From: Parastagonospora avenae f. sp. tritici 18332-5
Lineage: Eukaryota; Ascomycota; Dothideomycetes; Pleosporales; Phaeosphaeriaceae
Direction: 5' to 3'
DNA length: 64,000 bases
Assembly (NCBI GenBank): GCA_022559985.1
Contig: JAFJTR010000036.1
Coordinates: 62,001-126,000, forward strand
This document shows positions 11,136 to 22,466 of this stretch, piece after piece. The notes below the pieces were generated by a model, which made no database searches, had not been told where the DNA came from, and saw only the letters and a list, made by a program, of their open reading frames with translations. Each line of letters starts with the position of its first letter. Position 1 is the stretch's first letter. A program made the position numbers and the translations under genes.

Positions 11136-12409
11136 ATGGCACCCCATCGAATCGAGCAAGACGAAATCGAAAAGTACTGGGAGATCTTCAGTTCGCTGTC
11201 GCAAGGCGGCACACACCTCGACGGCGCCCAAGCAGCTCCCGTGCTCAAGAACTCACACCTAAGAGACGACCAGCTCGAGCGCGTGTGGGACCTGGCAGAT
11301 GTCGACAATGATGGCAAGCTGGACTTTGAGGAGTTTTGCGTGGCCATGCGATTGATCTTCGATTTGATCAATGGGGTAAGTAATGCCTAGCTTACATGGC
11401 TACCATTTACATACGGAGGCGAGCTGACATGTGACCCTAGATATCCGTAGACGTCCCAAAGACACTCCCAGACTGGCTCGTGCCCGAATCAAAAGCCCAT
11501 CTCGTCCAGGCAACCCGCGCCCTGTCTGGCTCACAAGCCGCCTTCGAAACTGTCGAAGATGACGACGACACACCCGGTCTCCGGGACGGCTTCGACTGGT
11601 ACATGTCACCTTCAGACAAGTCAAAGTACGAGGAAATATACACAGCGAACCGCGACTTGCACGGCAATATCGACTTCGAAGCCCTTTCCGGCCTCTTCAA
11701 GAGCCTCGACAACGTCCCAGACTCAGACGTTAGGTTCGCCTGGAATCTGGTAAACCCCAAGGCGCGAGAAAGCGTCGGAAAAGATGCATGTCTCGCATTC
11801 CTACATATCCTCAATCAGCGAAGCGAAGGGTACCGCGTCCCCCGCAGCGTCCCGCCCTCCCTCCGCGCCTCCTTCGAGAAAGCACATATAGACTACGATG
11901 TCGAGCGCGTCGGCTCTTCACGGTGGGCGGCCTCATCCAATGACGACACCACAACGGGCCGCAAAGCAAAGTTCGGCGATGCATACCTCACGCGCCTGGG
12001 TGTGGGTGATCGCGCAGCCAACTATGGTGCGCGCGCCAAGGGCACGGATTTCGGCGGCCGCACAACAGAAGACTGGGAGGAAGTGCGGTTGAAGAAGCAA
12101 TTGCGCGAGCTGGAGACGAAGATTTCCGACGTAGAGAAGGAGGCGGAGAACAGGCGGCACGGGCGCAGCAAAGACAGCAAGCCTGCGCTGGTTAAGCGTG
12201 AGCTGGAGATGCTGCTGGACTACAAGCGCAATTCCTTACGTGATCTAGACAACGACGAGGGAGGGGCGGTCAAGGGGCTGGGTGGGATTAGAGAAGATAT
12301 CGATATTGTTAAGGAGCAGGTGGATGGCTTGCAGAGCCATTTGTCTAGTAGACAGGAAGCGCTGGCGGATTTGAGGAGGCAGATTGACGATGAGAAGGCT
12401 GGGCGATGA
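11136..12409 (+). CDS. END3: END3 endocytic adaptor (EH domain)
   Basis: Component of the Pan1-Sla1-End3 actin-regulating coat complex that drives endocytic patch assembly at the plasma membrane. Two exons, 11136-11375 and 11441-12409, with a 65-nt GTAAGT..CTAG intron; 402 aa, the usual size for fungal END3. Residues 1-95 are an EH domain with a complete calcium-type loop (DVDNDGKLDFEEF, residues 55-67). A second EH-like region spans about 125-235 (FDWYMSPSDKSKYEEIY is typical of END3). The C-terminal 130 residues form a charged coiled coil (ELETKISDVEKEAE and following), the region that contacts Pan1 in yeast. The intron falls right after the first EH domain. It is divergent from the HET-like gene and tandem with the acid phosphatase. 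Assignment is firm from architecture and motif order. Confidence 0.93.
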
Positions 12410-12813
12410 AGTACAGATCACATGAGCTATTATTTCGTTGGATTGAGTCAATTCCAACCCCCAAAGCTCGTCATCATGACACTTCTAGAGTCGTTGGATA
12501 GTTTGGGGGCTGTAATATTCCGTGCTGCGAACAGCCAACAGCCAAGGCGCATGGCAATACATCCTACAAACTCTGCCAACCCACGGGTATCCAATGCAGC
12601 GACACAATTGCCATGAATGACTCGAATAGATAAGGATCTGGTATCTGATAACGATCTAGATCACTAGCGGTACCTTGCAGCGAATCCCTGTCCTACCCTG
12701 ACGTCACGTACCTGAGGTAACAAAAACATTTGACGCGCACTATTTTCGAACTTCAAGCAACGGATCGCGAGCGGTAATTTGACCGTCTTCAGTTCAACAT
12801 AGTAATCTGAAGG
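12410..12813. other. Intergenic
   Basis: 404 bp between END3 and the acid phosphatase on the same strand; 3' untranslated sequence and promoter. Nothing specific was recognised. Confidence 0.5.
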
Positions 12814-14219
12814 ATGTTGACTGCACTATTTCTGGCGACGCCAGCTCTCGCCCTACCGTCGTTCTTTTCGTCGCAGCAAGCACCAATCCATGCCGAGGGC
12901 CATTCGCAGGGATATAAATTCGACCCACTGCTGCATCTTCCGGGAACGTCGCCGTACTTTGACGCCGTAGGGTTTGGACTCAAGCACAAAGCACCGTCGG
13001 GGTGTAATGTTACCGCCGCATCATACATCATTCGACATGGCGCCATCTACGCTGTACATCGCCCAACTACTCACCACGCACGTCATTATACTAACACTTA
13101 TAGAACGACGACGAATACGAAGAATATATCAAGCCCTTCCTCTTCAAACTCGAGAAACACCGTCAAGGCTGGTCCGGTCCCCTCGCCTTCCTGACGAAAT
13201 GGCAATCCCCCATCCTCGAAGACAGGCTCGAAGAACTCACACCTTCCGGTGCCCGCGACGCTCAAAGAGTCGGAAAACACCTCCTCGAACGCTACCCCGA
13301 ACTCGTGCCCAACACAACACGCATCCTCGCAGACAAGAAGAGTAGGACCTACGACACGGCAACAAACTTTACAAAAGCGTTCCCCCAGGACCAAGAAATC
13401 GAAGTCGTGCGGGTGACCGAGAACAAAAACGGCAGCATGGAAAGCCTCATCCCACATAAAAGCTGCGACAACTTCAACAAGAAGCCCGGCACCAAAGAAC
13501 AGCACAGATTCATCGACGTCTACGGTTCCAGCACATCCGCCCGCCTCGCGCGCTGGTCCCCCTTCAAACTCACCCCCAAGGACGTCGTCGGCCTCCAATC
13601 CCTCTGCGGCTACGAATCCGCCATCCTTGGCGCGCGCAGCGAGATCTGCGCCGTCTTCACCGATGCAGAATGGATGGCCTACGAATACCACTGGGACCTG
13701 AAATACGCATACATGGTCGGGCCCCTCAACCCCTTATCTCCCTACCTCGGCTTCCCCTGGCTACAAACACAATCCGAACTCTTCGCGCACATCGACACGC
13801 ACGACACGCCTGGCGGTTCGTGGCCCGATCCCCAGCGCTTCTTCCTGTCCTTCACGCACCGCGAAGTCCCGCCCTTCGTCGCCACGGCACTCGGTCTCTT
13901 CAACTCCTCATCTTCCGCGACGGAGGAGTTTCCCACCGACCACATCAACTGGACGCGCGCGTGGCGCATGTCCGACCTCATCCCGTTCCTCGGGCACGTG
14001 GGCATGGAGAAGATGAGTTGCGAGCGGGGCGACGCCGAGTCGGGCGAGTATGTGCGGTTCATTGCGAACACGGCGCCCCGGCCGATTCCGCAGTGTCAGA
14101 GCGGGCCAGGGGCGAGTTGTCCGTTTTCAGAGTTTAAAGAATTCATCGGCGAGGGCGCGAAGGCGCATAAAGACTTCCACAAGGTGTGCGATAAGAAGGG
14201 GAAGAAGCATGCTGAGTGA
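12814..14219 (+). CDS. Secreted histidine-type acid phosphatase
   Basis: Histidine acid phosphatase (phytase/acid phosphatase branch), expected outside the cell. Exons 12814-13053 and 13104-14219 with a 50-nt intron (GTACAT..TATAG, branch CTAAC); 451 aa. The N-terminus is a clear signal peptide (MLTALFLATPALALP). The catalytic RHG is present at residues 74-76, but it reads RHGAIYA rather than the textbook RHGxRxP. The distal catalytic pair, usually His-Asp, is HRE at 332-334 inside FTHREVPPFVATALGLF. These variants suit a fungal subgroup rather than phytase proper, so substrate and pH optimum cannot be read from sequence. Paired cysteines and several N-glycosylation sites (NTT, NSS, NWT) agree with secretion. 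The C-terminus is Lys-rich (KHAE end). The 3' side faces the MITE-like elements. Confidence 0.88.
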
Positions 14220-14410
14220 ATCATGTAAAGAGAAGTATAAATACGAGGAGTTACCAATCGATACTTTGTTTTCTGGATTCGTTGGGCTTGGCATGCTTGC
14301 TGTGTTGCGTTTGTGGTGAAGCTAAAATACTACATTGGGTTTAATGTTTTTTTGCTATCTGAACATTCACCAGCCTTCTCTCTCCCCCCTCATACGAGCC
14401 TTGACACAAA

Positions 14411-14602
14411 GAGAGTTGGTACCTTCTCAATGCAGCAACTCATTTCTTGTATCGATCGCAGTAAGAATTCTAGTGAATTAAACCTCTCTCAGCTCCTCTA
14501 AATCCCTCCAGGACTCTCTCTGCGCTAAAATTCTCATTAGAAATTCTACTACAATCTACAGCCTTAAAACCTCTTGCCTAATTAAGCATATACCAAGTCT
14601 CC
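14411..14602. mobile_element. MITE-like element, copy A (192 bp)
   Basis: Begins with a left end reading GAG-A-GTTGGTACC and ends with TACCAAGTCTCC, which are near-perfect inverted repeats. Internal landmarks are shared in the same order with copy B, which starts 6 bp further on: ggtaccttctcaatgc at the left, gtaagaatt and a ttaatt-like tract in the middle, then ctctct and ctacaatc near the right. It has no coding capacity. Differences from copy B are mostly transitions plus a 40-bp length difference. No target-site duplication could be identified. The type call is inference from structure. Confidence 0.5.
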
Positions 14603-14607
14603 AAGTA

Positions 14608-14843
14608 GAGACTTGGTACCTTCTCAATGCGGCAGTTAGTTTTGCAGGTGTTGATTGTGGTAAGAATTTCAGTTAATTAAAAGACTGACAGGTACTCGAG
14701 AGGCACTCCGTTGAGTTTTTCAGATGTGAGAAACGAGTCTAAGTTAACTCCCGGAGGCTCTCTGGGGCTGTACATTCACTGGAACTTATGCTACAATCGA
14801 TACTTTAGAAAAGACTGCTGGATTGGGAAGGTACCAAGTCTCC
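14608..14843. mobile_element. MITE-like element, copy B (236 bp)
   Basis: Bounded by a perfect 13-bp inverted repeat, gagacttggtacc at 14608-14620 and ggtaccaagtctc at 14830-14842. It lies directly beside copy A in the same orientation, with a 5-bp spacer. The junction between the copies forms an 11-bp palindrome arm pair (taccaagtctc and gagacttggta around a 6-nt loop). Non-coding. The two copies may be a tandem duplication or two insertions. Confidence 0.55.
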
Positions 14844-15544
14844 CTGCGATATGGGGGAGGGGGGACGAAAGTGTGTCTCATAGGTATCAAGTGAAATCGT
14901 CACTGAGCGGATTTATGTCGAACACATAGAGCTCAACGTCAAAATGGGCCGCTTGCACAGGATGTTGTAGGTGCAGTTAATATGGCGTTTTTGGTATTAC
15001 ATGTGATGAACAAGATCAATTTGAGGTTGAGGATTCGGTGTAGATATACCATGCTTGTTGCCCATCGCCTTCTTGCACGGCCATTGCATCACCGTCCTCC
15101 TCAACGCCCGAGTGCGTGTGCATTACCACTCTGTCCAACTCTTCTGTTGCGAACTCGGATGTCCGAAGGGCTGTTAGACGTAGGCGATACTCACCGTGAA
15201 GACCGTGCAGACTGGCCACATGTAGCGCTTGTCATGGATGAGGAGCTGACGGTGATGCCTCTTGTTGAATAGAGGTAGTGGCTTGGAGTGCTTTTGCTCC
15301 TCTGATGAATACCTACCGTGATGAGGTGCTTTCGTCCTGAGGCAATGTTCGCCAATGTCGAGGCTCAATGAATGTTCGTTTTAGATGCTAGCGGTAGCAT
15401 CAAGTATCGATGATCACGTCCTGCCGTCAGTCGCCCAATGCGGGCCTCGTGGTTAGCCGAGTGATAACAGGCGCTGTAAGTCGAGCACGGACAGTTCAAA
15501 GTGACTTGATGAGCTCGAGACGTCATAGATCAGTGCGCTTGATC
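14844..15544. other. Intergenic
   Basis: 3' flank of UPF2 (which ends on the minus strand at 15545) next to the MITE-like pair. Short open frames only. The 14220-14410 stretch left of the elements is likewise AT-rich 3' sequence of the phosphatase gene. Confidence 0.45.
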
Positions 15545-18500
15545 TCACTTCGACGCTGCCGCTGGTTTTGAAGCGGCGTTGGCCCGTCGTGATAATAGCA
15601 CCGCAGATCCAGATCGACTCGGCAGTGGAGTGGAACGAGAGTCTGCATACCAGTTGACATCTGAGAGTTGCAGCTTGCGAGCACGCTGGTTGCTGCGGTT
15701 ATGCCCAGCCTTATCGAGGCGGGGTTGCGCGTAGGGATTTGGAGTTTTGTCCAGACCTTTTGATGTCTCAGCATACTTTCGATTTGCGTTGGGTTGAAGG
15801 GTATAATGAAATGGTGAATTACCAGGCTCTTCGCCGTCATCGCGAGCTTCGTTGTAGTTCAAGACAAGGCTCTTGATGCGCTGCTGTTCTTCCTTATCGG
15901 CTTGCTGCTTGTTGCGCATGGCGACAGCGAACGTCGAATCTGATGGTAAGTCTATGGAACGCGTCTGCGTCTTGTTTCCGCGTTTGCTGAGTAGTGAGAA
16001 TTTGACTGTGTTAGAAGGCATGACGGGGGCCACGGGTGCTTCGTTGCCGCTGTCTTCGGCATTGACGGTGGCTTCTCTGGCACGGCGCATTGGCAGTGGC
16101 ACATCGAAGACAGGCTTGCGCTCGAACTTTCGCGACTCTGCACTCTCGGACATGAGCTTAGCAAGCTCACGATCGAACTCAGCGTCAGCCTCGGGGTCGC
16201 GCTCATCCTCAGGACGTGTGACGATAATTTGCTCGTCTTCTTCGTCAGACAGAGCCTGCTTTGGTTCATCATCATCAGAATCCTGTCTAACATGTCAGTA
16301 TTGCGATTACAATTTTGGGATGGAAAGATAAAGACCTCTTCAGAGTTGCTGGACGAGTCGTCTCCCTCACCATCTGGCATCACCACATCTTCGTCCTCAG
16401 GTCCGTCAAGCTCGTCATCCGATGCAGATGCATCCTCATCCTCCGGCTCAACTGGCTTACCGGCCGCAGCAGTCTGATAGTTTTGCTTGACAGCCTCACC
16501 AAATGCTTGGGATGCCTCCTCCAGATTGGTGATCAGCTTCCATTGGGGTCGAGTGAGGTTATACGCATCTTGCACAATGAATTCGACATCCATAGGCAGA
16601 GAGTCCTTGGTGCAGACGTAGTATTGGAAATAAGTCAAGAAAAAGTCAAGCTTCTTCTTCGCCGCACCCTTGTCGTAGTACATGCCGCAGCTCTCGAGCA
16701 GATTGCAGACCAGTCTAATGCGGAAGTAGTCGTCCGATTGATCCAACGGATTGTAAAGCCCCGGTCGAGCATAGCCACCTTCCCAGCCATAGTTGAGCAG
16801 CTTGTACAGAGTGTCGAAGATAAGAGGAGAGTCCACGAGACGGTAGATGTACAACTCGCCAAGGTACTTGACTTCGGCGATCCGGCGTTGATTGAACTTG
16901 AAGTCGTTGAGCTCCAAGCCAAACGTGATCGATTCGAGAAGGTCGTCGATGACCGAGATGGCGAAGTCTTGGTGATACCGATGAATCGTGCCAAGAATGA
17001 CGGCCAGCAAGTGGATATTGCTGTACTTGATCTTGCCCGGCTTGGCGAAGACCTTGTGGAGAAGGTTCATGATGTCGTCCTCCTCCCAATGCATCTTGCG
17101 GATCTGTTTGACTGTCTTGTCTAGTGTTCGGCGAGTAAGGTCCTGGTACATGATCTTGCGCAAGAACAGCTCGATCGGCGTGCGCTCCTTCTGCTCGATA
17201 GCGGCACGCTCGGGAGGATTAACGTAGTACACGGCGTTTTCGATAAGCATACGTTCCTGCTGTCCGAGCACCTGGGCGCTCTTCTTCCGCTGTAGCGTCT
17301 CCAAGAAAGAAGCCATACGCGGTGAAGTTTCCGGATTACGAAGTAGGTATCGACCGCAGTTCTCTAGCAGATTGCAGATAATCTCGATGTTCATCCTGGA
17401 GAAATCGTCTAAGCTGACCTTGAGGCAATGGAAGATGACATGCTCGGGCACAACACCAAACTTGGTCAACTCTGCAAGGTAGCGCACATTCTGCGTTCGG
17501 ACCTGGCCAAGGAAGTCCTTCGACTTTCGCCGCTGGAGGCTGCGAAACTCGTCATCGAGGTACGACACAAGACCCTGGGAGACGTCCGGCATGTATTTCC
17601 CAAGCGTCGCAATCAGCCTGGAGTAGATTGGCAGCAGGTCGGAACGGCCCTTGGGGATCTCTTGCACGGCCTTGATCAAGCGGTTGCGAGAAGCCTTGGA
17701 GTTGAGAAAGCCAAAGTCCATGGCGGCTTGATCAACCGCATCCTTGGTACCGAGCTCGGGCAGCCGGGCGAGAATCGCGTCGACCTGCGCACCCACGGAC
17801 TTGTTCGCAATAGTGGTTGACTGGTCGTCGGCTTCAGCTGATTTTACTTCGGCTGACGGTTCCGCTAGGTCCTTCTCCTTCTCGTTCGCTTCCGTCTTCT
17901 TGCCTACTTGGTCATCGCCATCTGTTTTCTTCTTTTTTGCATCTTCAAGCAAGACGATAGGAACGCGGTCTTTTAGATCGATCAAGTTCTCGTAGAAGCG
18001 GCGTTCGTCCTCATCTTCCCAGATACCTGGACCGTCGCTTAGGCCACGCAAGTATTCGCCTGTCTTTACCAGACCAATGGCGCCGTCACCCGTGTTAGCG
18101 GTAGTGTCCTTCTCTTTGAGGTCGGGCATTTCCACGCCCAGCGCATCTGCCAATACCTGTCCATTGCCGATAAGACGCTCTTGAGCCTTCATCTGCTTCT
18201 CGTAGTTGGACTGGCGATCTTCGAACACCTCGCCAGACTTGACATAGGCTTCAGCATTCTTACGACCCTGGCTGAGGATGTGCTTCTGGTCGCGCAGGAG
18301 GTGGGCCTTGACGTCCTCAAAGTAACGGAGCAAGACATTTTTGAAGCGTTGCTGTAGCTCAGATGAGATAATCGGAGGATCTTTGCTGACCTGTTCATCG
18401 CTTTCCGAAGCCGAGTTCTCTTCGTTTTTTACGGTGGTCGTGGTTCCGTCCTCGTGAACGGTCTTTCGGCCCTCGGCAGAGGCTGGCTTCGATCCCAAAA

Positions 18501-19298
18501 TATCCCAAGCGAAAGCTTTGACGAAGATAACAACCAGAGGTAGATTGACGTGCTCACGGTCGTGTCCGAGCATGTCCTTCAGCACTTCTAGTGGGAAAGG
18601 CTCCGCATCGGCGTTCTCAGCGCGAGCGCGGGTCTTGGCAGGCCCTTCTACAAGCTTCCCGGTGTCCTTGCCCTTGCCTGCCTCCTCAGGTCTGGCAACG
18701 TCGTCCAGGCTGCGCAATACTCCAACAAGCCATAGCTCGGTAGCTATACGCAAGAGCACGCGCTGCCGAGCGAGACGTTCCTTTTCTTCTCGGTCGCGCA
18801 CCTCAGGCGACAATGTCTTTAGGTGAGACTTGTCCGGCGTGGCCAGGCCTCGTCCAATATACCAGCCAATATATCCCGTGAACTCGGTCGGGCCGAAACG
18901 CTGGTGAAGAGCGCTGACTATCTCGACGCCGGCGCCGATCTCGCCGGGAGTCTTGAGCTTGCACAGACCCTCGTAGCAAGCCGAGATGATCTCAGAGAGG
19001 TACTTGTGGAGTGACAGGCTGCGAATTTCCTGGATGAACTGGGCTTGGGCGGCGGCGTTTACAGCGGTTCGGAGGCGTTTAATGAAGGCTGTGTTCTTCT
19101 TCATGGACGAGTCGAGGGAGCCTTGCACGGGGAAGACATCTGCGGTTTATCAGTATAGGCTATTGCGGGGACATTTTGGGCGTCTTACCCTGCTCGCCGT
19201 TCCAGGCTTTGAGGTTGAGCTCACGAAGCTCTCCTGTACGCTGTTAGTGCTTTTCCCGGCTGTTTAGGGGCCCTCGTACGCTTCCTGTGCCTCTCCAT
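15545..19298 (-). CDS. NMD2: UPF2/NMD2 nonsense-mediated decay factor
   Basis: Scaffold of nonsense-mediated mRNA decay, bridging UPF1 and UPF3 in the cytoplasm. Four exons: 19298-19280 (only 19 nt), 19233-19189 (45 nt), 19139-16336 and 16282-15545. Introns are 46, 49 and 53 nt, all GT..AG and phase-consistent; 1201 aa. The two small exons give MERHRKRELRELNLKAWNGE, typical of the UPF2 N-terminus; without them the frame would start at a GTG. Three MIF4G-type helical regions follow: N-terminal from about residue 30, a middle one from about 480, and one beginning near LFLRKIMYQDLTRRTLDK. The third is the UPF3-binding type. A long acidic stretch ends at the last intron. The C-terminal exon holds the UPF1-binding region (EDEQIIVTRPEDERDPEA, then KPVFDVPLPMRR). 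Yeast NMD2 also has an intron very near its 5' end. Confidence 0.95.
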
Positions 19299-22200
19299 GC
19301 TGGTGTAGGTGGTTCCGCAGCTGTGGAGGGGCGGCGGTTGATGGCGCGGATCGGTTATGATACGCGCACATGGAATATCGGGATTATGTCAGGCGCGGCT
19401 TCGGGGTGCATTTGATCGAGCGCGGTGGAGGCAAGCTCGCAAGTGAGCCAGATTGTTTGCGCAGTGTTGGGGGCGCAAGGGAGGGGTGGTGTCGTGAGTT
19501 GAGGTTTGTGAAATGCGCTGCAGGTACGCACTTGCCTATCGGCGCGTCATATTCCGCGGACGCTCCCATGGTACTTAGTACTAAGCGAACCATCTCTCCG
19601 AGGTGCTCAACCACCACTTCTGCTTTCACTTTCACTCTCACCTCACCACCACCCGACGTCATCGCATGGCTGTAGTGTGAATCTTCATTCAAAACATAGC
19701 AACCCTAGCCGGGTATGCAGTGTGACACAGCATGGCATCCAAACACTGCGACCCCGCAGCATCACCCCATACGCGAAAAAGCAAGCTCCAGGCATGACCT
19801 GTCGCACTTTATGTGAGATCAAATTGCCTCGGAACACCACTACAGCTGGTCCATGTCCAAAGCTTAGCATTCTTGTCATTTCCAAGGTTCACGAAGGGCC
19901 GATGAGAAGTGAGGTGTTGGACGTGTAAACACATTTCAGGGTCCATCTCTACACGTGCTAGCAACATCGCGTTGCTGCAGGACTCGCCATGACGAAGACA
20001 CGCGTATCGGTTGAACAAGATTGACGATAAGCAAAGTCTAAATAGTCCTTTGGAAACGCTCAGAGCTTCCACCAGGCGGCCGGGACGTTGCGTGTGTCCG
20101 CAGCGCTACAAAACCAGGAACCATCACGACGGGACGGCTTGGACAGCATGTGCACCGTCAGTGGGCAGCTAGCAGTGGCACGCGATGATGTGCATCTTGA
20201 AATAACCTGGCAATGTCAGGCGGTGTGTTGTACCAGTCACACAACATTGGAAGCATCGTGGTGCCGTTCAAGCTTCAGTGACAGCTGTGGAGACCTGGCC
20301 AAGTTTTCAATGGCACAGGCACGACCAATCGCCAGCATACAACCGTCGCTTTTGGGTCTCAGCGTCTGCGGTCAGCGTAGCGATCATGCCAAGCAAATAG
20401 TAGCAGCCACAGAACCGCGCAGTCGAGAAAGTGGGAAGCGATGCTGACAGGGGTAAAATCCTTCTGTTGTTTCTTGCAGAAGTTTTGCCCCTGGAAAAGT
20501 GGTCTTCAGGATTGCCCGCCAAAAGCCAGCGGTGGAGATGAGCACTCAAGGCTCTTGTGTTTGCATACAAAGTTCAGTAAACAACGCCGGTGTGTATGTA
20601 GTTCAGGGGTTGTGGATGTGGCTTGGGGAAGCCGCATTTGCTAAGAAGATCTCGGCAAGCGCTGCTAGAACGGATGCCGAGCGCACAGCTGAAGCGTAGT
20701 CGTTCGAGTATGCGATGACATTCGTTATCGATTGTAGCCCTGTGCTGTTGATCGGAAAAGGATCCGCGGTGGTTGCCAGCCTGCCGCGGTCTGGGATCTC
20801 ATCTCGTTACCGGAAGATCACCACTGTGTAGAAGCCATGACATCCGAGCTGCCGACTAGACTATCGATTAGAGGCGCCCAGCTGAGCCGCAGCACGGGTT
20901 GAGGATGCTATCTCGGGCGTCTTCTGGAATAAATAAAGAGCGGTGGTGCAACATTGTTGGAATGCAACAGTGAGATAATAAGGTGCGGCTCAGCAAGGCG
21001 TGTAACAGAGACCCGGCACTGCCAACAAATTTGGCTGGAGTTGGTAGGGCGCCTGCTCGCTCCTCTCCGATGTCTCCACTGCGAACTCGTATTTTGTCGA
21101 GCTTTTCTAGCGCTCGCAGGTTGCGGCGGGGCGACGGCCACAGCACAAAGAGGAAAGGGGGCGGAAATGCCATGACAGCCCGCGGGTGGTGAAGCTAGGC
21201 AGTCGGGAGGGACCACTATGGTCATGGCCAGAAGCGCGTGCGCGGTACCATAGGCGCAAAGCGAGTGTCATATTGATGCGAGCGGTATACCAGCGAGTCG
21301 TGCGATGCCCCTGACGCCCGCTATGCGAGTCCAGCAAAAGGCGCTTGGCGGCGCAAAAGGAACAAGCGGCTTCGAAGGCGAGATTCGTTCAACTCATGAT
21401 GCCATGCCCACGTCGGCCTGCATATATGCTGCAGACAGCCAGGAATAACTCCGTGCCCACCCGGTTGAGGCGACATGTTCATTGAAAAGCGATATTCTCC
21501 GCATCCCATGTCGGATCAGCCGCGTCGGCGAGACTGTCAAACGACCAAACAAATACCCGCGGTTCGCTAGAGATGGGTAAAGTGGTTCGAAACAGACTGA
21601 GCACGGAGACTACAGACTCTCAGACATCCAACGGCAGGCGGCGCATGGAGGCGCCCAAAATAACCGTCCAATGCTGGGGGCTAGCCCGGGATAGAATGAA
21701 TGAAACAAGGAGGCCCTTGCTAGGCTTTCGCTTTGGTAAAGGTGGAGCGGTCTGCCTCCCCAAAATGGCTGCGCTGCCCCTGTGACGATCGTGCCGTGGG
21801 CGCATCCTTCCTTGACGCCAAGCCGCGCGACGCCATTTGCGGTGAATCAAGCCCAGCACGGCCCGCCCTCGCCCTCAGTAGTGTCTTCACAGCGAATAGA
21901 CAATAATCCGCCGTCTCCTCCTGCGGCCTCTAACAAGTCAAGTCTTGTTTTCACCGTCGTCCCAGACTGCCCTTTCGTTGGCAGCGAAGCACTTCCTGCA
22001 ACTAATGACCTGAGTTTTTGGCCAGCACGTTACCTTCGTTTCTTCACCACCTACACTCGTTTACCTGTGCTACTCGGCCGCAGTAGACCCGCGAACACCG
22101 TCGTTATCGTCGTTGACGCCGCCATTTGCTCTCGTACTCAGCTCCAGCAATTCGCCTCTGCCCGGTACCTACGTCGATTATCTAGCGCTGTGCTACAGGC

Positions 22201-22466
22201 CCGCCTGCAAGCGTGCGTCGTGTGACCCGCACAGCGTCCGCCATTCTGGATCAGCACTCGAGAGCTCCATTGCCTCATACCGCGCACGCCTCCCCATTAC
22301 CGTGCCTTGCCTTATAGCCGGGAAGCCCCGCTGTCCACGTTTCGACACCGAAACAGAAGCTGCGACTGTCCACGATATACGGACCACAGTCGCTCCTGCC
22401 GTCGTTCCTCCCTTCGCTCGCTACCCCGCCTCACCACCTGGACGACAACATACTTAATACTCCAAA
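19299..22466. other. 3.2-kb gap upstream of chitin synthase
   Basis: Contains the divergent promoters of UPF2 and the chitin synthase. Open frames up to 147 codons occur (for example 21782-22225 on +), but none has protein-like composition or motifs. The last 450 bases are pyrimidine-rich, as is common in long 5' leaders of fungal cell-wall genes, and contain several ATGs that could act as upstream ORFs. No tRNA or repeat was recognised. Confidence 0.5.

Noticed and set aside
16315..17124. 269-codon + strand ORF
   Set aside because: Antisense shadow of the UPF2 coding exon.
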